DNA from: Golubevia sp. BC0850
Lineage: Eukaryota > Basidiomycota > Exobasidiomycetes > Golubeviales > Golubeviaceae
Assembly: GCA_012976225.1 (NCBI GenBank)
Contig: JAAVVG010000003.1
Coordinates: 1-64,000, forward strand
Direction: 5' to 3'
DNA length: 64,000 nt
Position numbers and translations under genes: made by a program. Shown piece by piece: positions 10,583 to 22,008 of this stretch; the stretch's first letter is position 1, and each line of letters begins with the position of its first letter. The notes under the pieces are model-generated. The model had not been told where the DNA came from, searched no databases, and saw nothing but the letters and a program-made list of their open reading frames with translations.

Positions 10583-13500
10583 ATGACGAATCCATTCACT
10601 AAAAATCAAGATGAAGCAGAGAAGTTAGAAGCGTTTACTACTACCAATGCCACTACTTCTAACGTCAACTTCCCATCTCAACCTGCCACCTCACCATTAC
10701 CATCACCAACAAGTGCAACTATTCCAAGATCACCTTCAATCTCAAAGTTATTACGTAGAGCTAGTATGGCATCATCAGATAATGCTATAGATGAAGAAGA
10801 AGGTGAAGAACTAGAAGCTCTTCAACCACCTTCAACGTCTGCTTTCTTACAACTTCAAGCTTTATCAAGACAAGAAAGAGAATTGGCTCAAGCAAGCGGT
10901 TATAAACCTAAACTCATGCCAAGTGGTGGAAATCAAAGACATGTTTCAATCAGTAAGGCGGTCGAAGATCCAGATAGAGCTTATGCTGATCCTCAGAAGG
11001 AGACCAGCACTACTAGTGGAGCTATGAGGAACAGAGGCATCGTTAGAACTTATAGTATGGTAAGTATGGCTCAGATTAGATCATTGGTCTTGGAGCTGGG
11101 GTTGGGGTTGGAACAAGAGAGGCTCAGTTGAGGGAGGGGAATGCTGCTTGCTTGACTACAAGGTGGAGCGAGCGATAGCGATAAGAGCTCTTGGTGGCAA
11201 TCAATCTCCTTCTCTTCTTCAGGGATCAGCAACAAGGATCTCAATACTTCTCAATCAACTTCTACACAGATCGCTTTGAGGGAAGATGACCGGTCGTCTG
11301 CCTCTCTTAGCTCTAAGTCTCTTATCATCCTTTTCCCCCTTTCTGATTTCCATCACAACTCCAGGCTCAACAAAAGCGAAGACCAAACATGATCAACAAC
11401 GATACCATTATGAGACCTCGTAGATTAAGTCATGGTGAGTCCACCCTCTCATCGACCCTCCTCTCTCATCCTCTCTCCAACTACCAAAGCCAAGACTGAC
11501 CCAACCTTCTGTGCGTCTCCTTTCATCTTCACTCATTCCCCTTTTCAATTTCTTCTACTTCTACTTCTACTTCTTACTTCCGCTCTCTGTCTCCTCTTTT
11601 GGCCTCTCCTCTCCTCTTCCGACCCCCGTTCAGACGCAGTCCAAGACGCTCCACGACGTTTCCTAGTAGATGTAGAAGAAACCATGAGATTGGTCTTGGA
11701 ACAAGAGGATACGGACGGAAACTTTCAAATCTCAATCACTGATTCAGGTCCTAAAGTTTTGAGTCTTGGAACTGCAGCTAGCAATGGGTACAGAGGAGTT
11801 GACATTAGAGGAGTGAGTACTTTGAGTTCCTTTTCTATTTCTTCTCCTATCGAGACTTGAAATATCATAGCTCAGAGTAGGATTCAACAGTCTTGAGAGA
11901 GAGGAAAGTGATTGCCTTGAGATTTGGGATTGACGTCTTCTCTCTCCTCTCTCGTCCCTTCCCATCCCAGACCTACATGCTCTCCAACCTCCTTCAAGAA
12001 CTAGCCCTAGCTCGAGAACATGGTAGAAAACGTATAGTCTTAGATGAATCTCGTCTCACCGAAAACCCAGTCGATAGATTATCAAGAATGATTTCTCAAA
12101 CTTTCTGGCATAATTTGACTAGAAGAATCGATGGTGGTGGATTAGAGACGATTTTATCCGATCCAAAGAATCGTTCCAAATCTAGATCTCCAAGGATTTA
12201 CGTCCCTGCTAAAGAAACAAAGATGATTCAATATTATCAAGATGTTGCCAAGAAGAAACCTGAACTGGGTTTGATAGTTGAGATCCTTCCACCTCTTAAT
12301 GAGCTTACTTCTGAGTATACAAGAGATTTAAATGACAGACCTGGTTTGTTGGCGCTGGCAATGAGAGAGGAAGAAGTCGAGGTCGAAGTGGAAGAAGATG
12401 GAGAATTAGTTCAAGATGATGGAGCTAAGGGAAGTTCAGGTCAATCGGATACTGTCGCTGCTGACCCTTCAGATACTTTGAAAGCTGTTTCAAATCAAGA
12501 TGAAGTCACTGGATCTCGTGCTACTACACCTACAGGATCAAATCCAACTTCAAAACCAAAGAAAACTAAGAAGGAAAAACAACTTCGAGGAATCCCCTTC
12601 ATTGTTCCAGGAGCTAGATTCAATGAACTTTACAATTGGGATTCGTACTTCATTTCTTTAGGCTTGGTAGTTGATAATATGGTAGATATGGCAAAAGGAA
12701 CTGTGGATCATTTCATCTTCGAAATCGAGCATTACGGAAAGATTTTGAATGGTAATAGAACTTATTATTTGATGAGATCTCAACCTCCTTTCTTAACTGA
12801 TATGGCACTTCAAGTTTATTCTAGATTGGAAGCTAAAGATGAAAAAGAAGAATTGGAAAATAAGAATTGGTTAAAGGGTGCTATTAGAGCTGCTATTAAA
12901 GAATATCATACTGTCTGGATGAGCAAACCCAGAAGGGATGATAAAACTGGTTTGAGTAGATTTAGACCTGAAGGTTTAGGTGTTCCTCCTGAAACTGAAG
13001 CTAGTCATTTCACTCACGTTTTGAGACCTTATGCTGAGAAGTATGGAGTGAGCGTTAATGAGTGAGTTCTTTTCGAAGTTCAAGTAGCGAGAGCGAGTCT
13101 GAATTTCGATCTTCTGGTTCTAACTTTCCCTTTATCTTTGTTCAGATTCACCAACAAGTACAATCATGGCCAATACAACGAGCCGGAGCTGGATCTTTAC
13201 TTCATGCACGACCGAGCTGTCAGAGAAAGTGGACACGACACTTCTTACCGACTCGAGAAGAGATGCGCAGACATGGCTACTATCGACTTGAACGCTCTTC
13301 TGTACAAGGTGAGTCGCTTAAGCAACAGAAGACTCAGAAGGGGTCTTGGTCATCTATTCGATCTCGAAAGGAGCTTACCTCCTTCACCTTCCTTCGCTAC
13401 AGTACGAAGTCGACATTGCAACTGCTATCAGAGAGCTGTTCGACGACAACTTGAGTTTGACCGACGACTTCACGTTGTATGCTCCAATGGTAAGCTTTTC

Positions 13501-14690
13501 GATCTACCCTCCTGTCTTTGCTAGTCGAAGACCTTTTCTATTGAATCCTTCCCTAACGCAATCCTCTTTCTTCTCTTTTTCCTCTCGTTTTTTTCAGCCT
13601 CCTGCTCTCAAATCTCTAGAGCCAGATACTCCTTCTCATTCTTTGACTTGTCCTCAAACTTCTTCCGAGTGGTTCGCAAGAGCTGCTTACAGGAAAGAGC
13701 AAGTCGACAAGTACTGTTGGAACGAAGGTCATGGACTCTACTACGATTACGACACCAACAAGGAAGAGCAAAGTGTTTACGAAACCGTCACTGCTTTCTG
13801 GCCAATGTGGGCTGGAATGAGTAGCCCTGAACAGGCAGCTAGTTTGATGTGAGTTGGCCTTTCTGAAAGAATCTCTCGGGAACCAAAGTTTTGTCGGTGC
13901 TTCCTTCTGACTTCATCGTATCTCTCTGCTTCTTCTTCTTCTTCTGATATTCATGGCTTTCTCTCTACAGGAAGAATTCCCTTCGCAAATTTGAAGTTCA
14001 AGGAGGACTGATTCCAGGAACAGAAGACTCTCGTGGAAAGATTTCTTTAGATCGACCAAACAGACAATGGGATTATCCTTTTGCTTGGCCTCCTCATCAA
14101 ATGCTCGCCTGGGTTGGTCTTGAAAGATACGGTTATCTTGAAGATGCTAGAAGATTGGCTTATAGATGGTGTTACATGATGACGGTAGCTTTCGTAGACT
14201 TCAACGGAGTGGTACCTGAAAAGTGAGTTGTTGATCAGAGAATCGATCATCAGTCTTCTTTCCGAAAGATATCGCGTTCTTCTGACTTTTGATCCCATCG
14301 CGTTCTTTTCTAACAGGTTCGACGCAGTGAAACTTTCTCATATGGTAGAAGCTGAATATGGTAATCAAGGTGTCGACTTCAAATTCGTTCCTAGAGAAGG
14401 TTTTGGGTGAGTTCACCTCTCAAGTCTTCTTTCGGATCCCTCAGCTCATTTGACTCGTTGTTTAACTTGACTGGGGAAATTCTCCATTATTGTTTCAAAG
14501 CTCCTTTCAACTGACTTGTCATCCACTCTTTTTCTCTCACTCTCTTTCTCGTTCTCTCTCACACACATATTTTCACTCGCTCCTCAGTTGGATGAACGCT
14601 GCCTATCAAGTTGGTCTTACTTTCCTCACCACTCACATGCGTCGTGCTGTTGCCTCATGCCAGCATCCTGATGAGTTCTTCAGGGAATAA
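10583..14690 (+). CDS. NTH1: neutral trehalase
   Basis: Ten exons: 10583-11059, 11365-11434, 11634-11812, 11971-13061, 13146-13308, 13403-13489, 13598-13848, 13971-14222, 14317-14406 and 14588-14690; about 920 residues. It hydrolyses cytosolic trehalose to two glucose. The N-terminal regulatory region has basophilic kinase sites (RRAS, RTYS, RRLS) and the calcium-binding loop [14 protein letters not shown] typical of PKA/14-3-3-controlled fungal neutral trehalases. Catalytic-domain signatures are [16 protein letters not shown] and [13 protein letters not shown]; the usual PGGRF reads PGARF and the usual YGWAP reads FAWPP. An acidic and Ser/Thr-rich insert of roughly 65-80 residues, around 12355-12580, lies between RPGLLALAM and GIPFIVPG. 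It ends HPDEFFRE. Confidence 0.96.
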
Positions 14691-14959
14691 GAATGAAGGA
14701 AGGTGGTGTAAATGAAAGACTTTCAGTTCTCCATTCGCATCTGTTTTAGATATCTTTGCAATCGAATGAAATAAACGGAATTTGGCTGTCAGTCTTTGCT
14801 TTCAGTCTTTGATTGGGCTTGTCAAAGCTCTCTTGCCTACTCTAGATTTGGTTGCCCAAAGGAAGAACATTCTGTTTCAACCAAAAACAGTCACGGACAT
14901 AGATACAAATACATATCGCCTTCCACTCCCCTGCTGATCTCCCAATCCGCCCAATCCTT
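14691..14959. terminator. convergent 3' region of NTH1 and BCAS2
   Basis: The genes end tail to tail 269 bp apart. AT-rich words after the trehalase stop (for example gaatgaaataaacgg near 14763) are plausible poly(A) signals. No gene is seen. Confidence 0.35.
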
Positions 14960-16087
14960 TCAAGCCCTCTCCTCCTCATCCATCTCTCTCAATTTCCTCT
15001 TCAACCCCTCTCTCCTCTCCTCCAACATTTCCAACTTATGTCCCATCCCAAGGTTTTCAACCTGAATCTCCAAATTTTTAGAGACCAAACTTCCGAACTG
15101 TTTCTCCAGACTAGAAAGTTTCTGACCTGCTGCGATTTGAGCGTTTCGTCGATCTCGGTGAAGGTTTGAGGTGGTTGATTTCAAAGAAGTTACCGAGCTA
15201 GAAATGTTTGAGAGGGAGGATTGAAGGAGATAGTTTTGGAGAAGGTAGGAGTTGGCTGTGAGGGGGAGATAGGAGGAAGGAGGAGATTAGTGGGCGAAAG
15301 AGAGGGAGAGAGGGAGAGAGGGAGGGGTGACAAGGGGGAGGCGGAACTCACCTCCATATCGACGCATCAGTTCTAGGTTTGTGATCCTGAATTAAAGGAG
15401 AGGACAAAGGAAAGCAAAACGACCAGTATCACTGTCAATCAGAATTGAAATGGCTTCTCCATCTGATAGAGAAATCATCTCTTAGTCGACCTCTCTCCCC
15501 TTTCTTCCTTTCCAAGTTCTGGCCACCACAACGCTCAAGTACACCAAACCAATCACTCGATGAATTTCACACTCACCTTCCATCAGCCCAACCTAACTGA
15601 GCTTGAGCATTCTGAATGCTCTTATCCCAATCCTCCTCGCTTGCGTCTAATCCTCCATCGGGTGCTGCCAACTGATATCGACTGGTATCCAAAGCATTCA
15701 GCTTCTCACCTTTCGATGCTGATTCTAAGAGAGCTTTGAGGTTTGGAGCGTCCTGATAGACAAGGGGAGTAGGATTATGGATTGTTTTAACATCTGCTTC
15801 CTTCACTGAGCTATCAAATCCCCATCCCCTCCCTAATTGACCTTCATCTTTGTTGCTGAAAATCGTCTCCTAATTCTGGTGATCTGATAACTCACCTTGA
15901 ACAAATGAAATTCATCGACTACTCTACCATCTTTGACCATCTGTTCCAAAGTGTCCTTCAAACCTTCTTGTTTCTCCATTTTGACTTTCTCTGCGTTGAT
16001 CTCTGCTTCCACTCTTGATTTCAATGATTGATCTTCAATTTCTCTGTCGTAATAAGGGAGAGCAGAAGTTAAAGGCGTTGAAGACAT
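14960..16087 (-). CDS. BCAS2: pre-mRNA-splicing factor SPF27 (BCAS2/Cwf7)
   Basis: Modelled as four exons: 15896-16087, 15577-15800, 15352-15386 (35 nt) and 14960-15255, giving 248 residues. It starts near ALPYYDREIED as in the family. It continues SRYQLAAPDGG (family: KRYELPAPSS), RITNLELMRRYG (from the 35-nt exon; human RIENLELMSQHG), then RDRRNAQIAAGQKLSSLEKQ and FGSLVSKNLEI, and ends in a coiled coil. BCAS2/Cwf7 is a core subunit of the Prp19/NineTeen complex. The first intron is the weak point: an AAG acceptor at 15801 keeps the frame, while the better-looking TTTTCAG acceptor near 15856 does not. An in-frame ATG lies upstream at 16147, but family length favours 16087. Confidence 0.9.
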
Positions 16088-16179
16088 GATTTGGATGAAT
16101 CGGTTGAGAGCAGGTTCAGCAGGTTCCTCTCCCTTCCTTCCCAGCACCGAACCATATCGTCAAGTCTCTCTCGTTCAGC
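16088..16179. promoter_or_regulatory. 92-bp shared divergent promoter of BCAS2 and RNA14
   Basis: The start codons of the two head-to-head RNA-processing genes are only 92 bp apart, so the pair is likely co-expressed from one nucleosome-free region. If BCAS2 starts at the upstream ATG at 16147, the gap shrinks to 32 bp. Confidence 0.5.
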
Positions 16180-19100
16180 ATGGAGGATGAAAAGCCAGTT
16201 GTGACTGAATTGAAACAGAAAGAGGATGAATCAACTCAAGCTCAAGATGAGGATGTTCAAATGCAAGTACAAGTCAAATCAGAGACAGCAACAGAAGACA
16301 AGGTAGAGGAAGTGGAAGCAGAGGCAGAGGTAGAAGCATCATCGATGCACGTAGATCAAGAGACTCCTCAAGCTGAATCAAAAGGTGTGACTACATCTGA
16401 TGATATTCCAATTCAAACAAGCGATGCAGATTCTATCAGTTTAGATGCAGATTCATCTCCTTCAAAGCTTCTACTTCCAAACACTGAGCCTTCAGTTACT
16501 TCTTCCCCTACGCCAACTCCTACTCCAACTCCAACTCCTACCATCCCTCAAGCTTCCACCTCGTCGACAGCAACCCCAACTCCAGTTCTATCAAGAATCG
16601 ATTCCCTCAAGGCCAGAGTAGCCTTAGATCCAAGAGATTCAGAAGCATGGATGGCTTTACTAGACGATGCTCATGCAAGAGCCACTGGTTCTCAAGGGCT
16701 AGGTGCAGGTGAAGGTACTAGGAAAGGTGTAGGAATAGTTGGGAATAACAAACGCTCAAGTAGTGGTAATTATTTAGATGGGACCAATCCTGGAAGCGAT
16801 CCAAGTAGCCTGATGGTTGGTGATTTAAATGGAATGGAAGGTGATTTGACTGAAGCTAGAGGAGTTTATGAAGAGTTCTTTAAGGCCTTTCCTAATGCTG
16901 TGAGTAGTTCTAAAAGGCGCTGTTTTTATAGGAACAGAAAAGAGGGCAGGCAGAAGTGAGGCCGCTGAAGATCTCAAGAGACGTATAACTTGACCTTCCT
17001 CTTTCTATCCATCATGGTCCTCTTTCAAGAACTCTCTCTCCTAGTTCGCATTTCATCTGACCATTGAGAACCACTCTCCTCTCGTATTCCTTTCCCGCCC
17101 CAGGCCCGTCAATGGCAAAACTACGCCTCTCTAGAACTTTCCTCGTCCAATTTCTCTCTAGTAGAATCCATCTTCACTCGTTCTTTACGTTCGACTCCTT
17201 CTGTAGATCTTTGGAGATTTTACCTCGCCTATACGCGTCGTATCAATCCACTCCCACCTCCAGGTCCACCAGTCAAAGGTTCAAGCGGTGGAGATGGAAG
17301 AGGTGGAATCAAAGAGGAAGAAACTGAAAGAGAGAAGGTCAGGAAGATCTTGGAAGGAGCTTATGAATTCGCACTGAGGTTCATTGGGAATGAAAAGGAA
17401 AGCGGGGTGGTTTGGAGCGAATATATTGGATTGATTAAGGAGAGAGAGGTGAGTTTGCAGGAAGAATGAGGAGGAGCAGGTATCTTGGTCTGGAATTCTT
17501 TGCTAATCATCTTTTCTTGCATCTGTATCTCCTTCGAATTCTGGCCTTTTCGAAAGGCTCGTACTCCTTGGCAAGAAGGTCAGAAGATGGATGACTTGAG
17601 AAGAGCTTATCAAAGGGCTGTTGGCGTTCCTCTACTCAATGTGGAACAACTTTGGAGAGAATGGGATGGGTACGAAAATGGATTGAATAGAGTTACGGTG
17701 AGTTTGTTTAAGATTGAGGACAATCCTAGGCGGAGGAGGAGTAGTCAAAGTTCAAAATTCTTTTGTTTCAAAGTTAAAAGGTTGGAGCAATTCGAAAATT
17801 GTCTACAGATGCGAACTTTTCTGCTTCTTTCTCTGCCTTTTCTGAAATTGTGAGAAGTGAACAAGAGAATGAGATCGAATGCATTCTAGAAAGCAGCTGT
17901 TCAAGCAGAGCTTACTTTCTCTAGAGTGGACCTCTGGTATGAAAGAAGGAGATAATGAAGTTGGGAGTTTCACGATCAGGGTTCTCATTCCGTAGCTCAA
18001 AATATATCCCTGGTAAATTTGTTCTCTCTAAAAGAGATTGGAAGAAGGCTGGAGACAGAAGCGTCTCGCCAAAACTTTCTCCATCTTTCGTTCCTCTAAC
18101 TTTTCCTTTCCTGTGATCCCCATGTCTCCCCTTCTTCACTTAACCCCCCCCCCTCCAAATCCATTATCTAGGCCAAAAAGTTTCTAGCAGAACGTTCTCC
18201 GACTTATATGACAGCCAGAACAGCCTTAAGAGATTTGAAAGCCTTAACAGACGTTCTCTCGAGACCAATTCTTCCCAGAGTTCCTTCTTGGATCCCATCT
18301 CCTTTGAATGAAGGAGCCAATGCTTTGTCTGGAAACTTACTCAAAAGTACAATTCAGAGAGAGAGGGAACAAGTTGATGGATGGTTGAAATATTTGAAAT
18401 GGGAGATTGGGAATCCTTTGAGTATCGAAGAGGAAGGAACTATCAGAAATAGGTTGAATGGTGTGTTTAGGAAGGCTGTGATGCATATGAGGTTCTATCC
18501 GGAGATTTGGTGAGTGAAGGTCGATGAAAAGAGACCACTCAACAGAGGTTTTGGGCCGGAGAAGAAGCCGTTTAGACTCTGATCGATTTTCCTCTTCCGT
18601 CTTGACTGGTCCAGGTATACTGCTGCGGAGCACTTCATCTCAGTTCAAGGTCTCGATGAAGCCGCTTCTTGGCTCAAGCAAGGAATCGAAGCCTGTCCAG
18701 AGAGGTAAGTCTCAAGCCAGAAAGCTCAACGCTGGTCTACTTGTCAAAGTCAGACACCTTCTCATCTGACCTCTTCTGATCTCCTTTTTTTTGTAATTTT
18801 TCAGTTTCCTCCTTCATCTCGCCTTCACAGACCTCAAAGAATCTCAAAATCAACCTTCAGAATGTCCTCCAGTCTTCGAATCTCTCATCAAGACTGTTCA
18901 TGCTAGAGTAGATCGTCTTCAAGCATCTTTGGACGAGAAGCTCAAAGCGATTGATGTCGAAGCTCAAGCTTCTGCTGAAGCTACTAGGTCCAAGAAAGAA
19001 GACGAAGGAGCCGCTCAAGAAATACTGGGAGATGAGAGAGAGGCCTTGAGAAAGAAAGAGGAGAGTTGGAAGAAGATGAAAGAGGATCTGAGGAAAGAAA

Positions 19101-20453
19101 GAGAGCCTGAACTTGAAAGAGAGAAGGAAAAGGCGGCAGTGGTTTGGATCAAGTGGATGCAATTTGTTAGGAGGACAGAGGTGAGTTTGAGAAGCTGAGT
19201 CTGAATGGAGCTTGAGTGCTCCGTCAAGTGATTCAGCCGGTTCGTTCACTTACCCTTGTTCCAATTCTGATCGTTCTTTTCCTTTCGCAGGGCTCGAGGC
19301 CGACAAGAACTCTATTCGGAAAAGCCAGGAAGAGTCCTCATTGTTCTTGGCTCATTTACGAAGCTAGTGCGATGATGGAATACCATTGTTCCAAAGACAC
19401 TGTTGTAGCTACTAAGGTCTTTGAATTGGCTCTAAAGACTTTCCCTGAGAACGAAACGTTGGTTGTCAGGTATCTCGATTTCTTGATCTCGATCAACGAC
19501 GAAAAGAGTGAGTAAAGTGAAACGATTATGAACCCCTGATCTCTTTCTCGCTTGCAATTTCACTAATAGCAGTTGTTGTCTCCCCGTTAAATTCTTTCCA
19601 GATGCTCGAGCTGTCTTTGAAAGAACCGTCTCTGCGATTCCAAGTCAGAGAGCGAGACCAATTTGGGATCGTTGGGTGGAATACATCTCTAACTTTGGAG
19701 ATGGGGCTGCCATTCAAAGAATGGAAGGTAGATTAGCTGAAACTTATCCAGAAGGTGAGTTCTGTGGTTCTTAATCGTTGCGAGGAACAAGAGGTGGTAC
19801 GAGAAAACGTCACCCTTCCCTTCGTCACGTTTCTCATCCGCTCGCTTTCTCTTCCTCATTCTCATTTCCATCATCAGAAAATGCAATTCGACGTCTCACA
19901 GACAGACACACTTACATGGACCTTGATGTCATTGGACCTTCCGATCTAGGAATTGCCCCTTCAGATGATGAAGACGACGATGGGAAAGCTGGTTCTGCCA
20001 ATCAGAACGACAAGTCTAGAGCTGAATCTCCCGCCGGTGATGAAGGTCTTCCTGCTGCCAAGAAGGCTAGGTTTGGAGACAGGAAGGTTTCTCAAAGCCC
20101 TCCTCCCAAAGCAAGAGATAGTCCTGCACCTCTTCAAGCACCTGCACCACCTCCTCGTATTCCATCTCTTCCAGATGCCATTGTCTTCTTCATGAGGTGA
20201 GTTTTGGTTTCTTGTCGTTGTACTCCCAAGACAAGGTCTAACGTCTCTTTTCTCCTCCTACTTTTTCTCCATCTGCAGCGTCCTACCGCCTGCAAGTTCT
20301 TTCGATGGACCTGTGCTCAGACCAGATGACATCTTCGAATGTCTACACAACGCGAATCTACCTGCTATGCCTGGAGCTGGAGGAGGTGGAGGAGGAGGAG
20401 GAGGATTTGGGGACAGAGGTGGTCGAAGGAAACGCAGAGCGGGAAGGAGGTGA
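16180..20453 (+). CDS. RNA14: mRNA 3'-end-processing protein RNA14 (CstF-77)
   Basis: Ten exons: 16180-16899, 17104-17448, 17557-17697, 18172-18509, 18615-18704, 18805-19180, 19291-19507, 19602-19754, 19878-20196 and 20279-20453; 957 residues. After an acidic, Thr-Pro-rich N-terminus come HAT (half-TPR) repeats of the Suf domain: [108 protein letters not shown] and [14 protein letters not shown]. The conserved ending is [14 protein letters not shown] plus a Gly-rich, basic tail [11 protein letters not shown]14 scaffolds cleavage factor IA. Intron 3 (17698-18171, 474 nt) is much longer than the rest. Confidence 0.93.
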
Positions 20454-20605
20454 TGGAAAGTATCCTCTCTATTGTACTACTTCGAAATGCGCCAAAAATG
20501 CAGATTCCTTTGATCAGTCAGTCACTAGATGTACGGAACTCTTCGTGTTAGATAAGCATAAGGTATAGCATAACTCAGTGGAAGTGTTGAAGAGTCAAAT
20601 GAGAT

Positions 20606-21876
20606 CTAACTGGACGACTCCTGCTTGATGATAGAGGCAATCAACTTCGTGAAGTCCGACGTTTGAATTTGCTCTGCATGAGAGCCCTTTGGAAGAGGGA
20701 AAAGTTCAAGGGAAAAAGAGAATCAGCTAGAGGAGAGGTGAGACGGCGGACCAACTGTAATTTGAGAGTGGACTCACCCTCAAAGATACAAAATCCACCT
20801 TGACGAAAGGAGGCGTCCTTACCTTCGACTGCTCTTCTTCAGAAACACTTGCGATTCCATCCTTTGGGAACTCCACAGGTTGGGTCTCCTTTTCGCTAGA
20901 ACCTGTCAAAGTGACCAATCTCTTGATTCCGGCCAGACTTTGCCTAAAGGTCAAAAGCTCGTCGTCTCTTGAATGAAGAATATAGACGTGAGGGAGTCGA
21001 CCCTTCCCTAGCTTATGAGAGTAGTAGGCTGGCTTATTGGAACTTGAAGGAAGACTCCACGACTCGATCGATGAATCCGACAGAAGCTTCTGTGTTGAGA
21101 TGGAGAGAGGAGTTGGGAATTCGGATCCTGTTGGAGAGTTGAAAGCCTGAGAAACGAAGGAGGTGTAGCTCGGGTACTCTTCTAGGAGCGGCAATAGAGA
21201 GAATATTCCGTCCTTCAGATTTGAGAGAAAAGATGTAGAGTCAGACAATGGACGAAAAGTGCCCTTCAAGAGGCAACAAGAAACAACGACTTACGACTAA
21301 GATCCAGCTTCTTACAGACCTCCTGACTTCCTCGTCAAGTTCTGGCATCGAAGAGTCAGACCCATTTCCTCTCGTCGAAAGACAAGCTGCAGCTGTCATG
21401 AAAGCTCCAACAGAATGACCAAAGACATGGACGTTGTCCACGCTGTACTCGTTCTTCCTTCCTTGACGCTCTAGCACGAGGTATCGCAGAGCAGCAAAGA
21501 CATCTTGCAAATGAGCTGGGTGAAACACTTCTGGAGAATCCTTCCCATGAGGTTTGACAGAGATGCGATAGTCTACAACTGCAACTGCGATGGAAGAGTC
21601 CTTGGAAAGGCGCCGGGCAGTTTCTCGATGATCTTGACGTTGTTCGCTGACCCAAGCTCCTCTGTGAAAGGAAGAGAAAAGAGCAGGGAGATAAGAAACT
21701 GGCAGTGCAGCAAAGATTAGAAAGATGGAAAGAGATACGAACCCGTGAATGAAGATAGCCAACGGACGATTGGAAGAATCTCCCTTTGATGGAAGGAAAA
21801 GATCGACGCACTGCCTCTCGTTCTCAGTAGTTAGATATGGAATATCGAGTATCTCTGTTGAAGTTGCTGAACCCAT
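20606..21876 (-). CDS. kynurenine-formamidase-like alpha/beta hydrolase
   Basis: Four exons: 21743-21876, 21295-21661, 20778-21263 and 20606-20686; 355 residues. Joining exons 1 and 2 restores IFIHGGAWV, the oxyanion-hole HGG[A/Y]W motif. Further on are VAVVDYRIS, HPAHLQDVFAALRYL and the nucleophile elbow VFGHSVGAFMTAA (G-H-S-V-G). The acidic member is likely in ILHSRDDELL, and the catalytic His is in the small last exon, GSHAEQIQTSDF. The order and spacing match Bna7-type N-formylkynurenine formamidase of the kynurenine/NAD pathway. Other small carbohydrate-esterase-like hydrolases share the fold, so substrate is inferred. The first donor is GTTCGT, weaker than others here. It shares 132 bp of upstream DNA with the polo-box gene. 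Confidence 0.72.
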
Positions 21877-22008
21877 CTTGTGATTTGGGATAAGGTAGAG
21901 TGCGGGAAGGAAGATGGTCAAGAAACCAGAAGAATTTTTTTGTTCTCAACTTCCTTATTTTCCCCAAACGGCACTTTCGGGACGCATTCCGTTCATTTCA
22001 TCTCTTTG
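21877..22008. promoter_or_regulatory. 132-bp divergent promoter
   Basis: This is the only space between the start codons of the formamidase-like gene and the polo-box-like gene. No specific site is assigned. Confidence 0.4.

Noticed and set aside
16088-16147. BCAS2 start at the upstream ATG (MLGRKGEEPAEPALN)
   Set aside because: Family members begin close to the LPYYD motif, and the longer start would leave only 32 bp before RNA14. It cannot be fully excluded.
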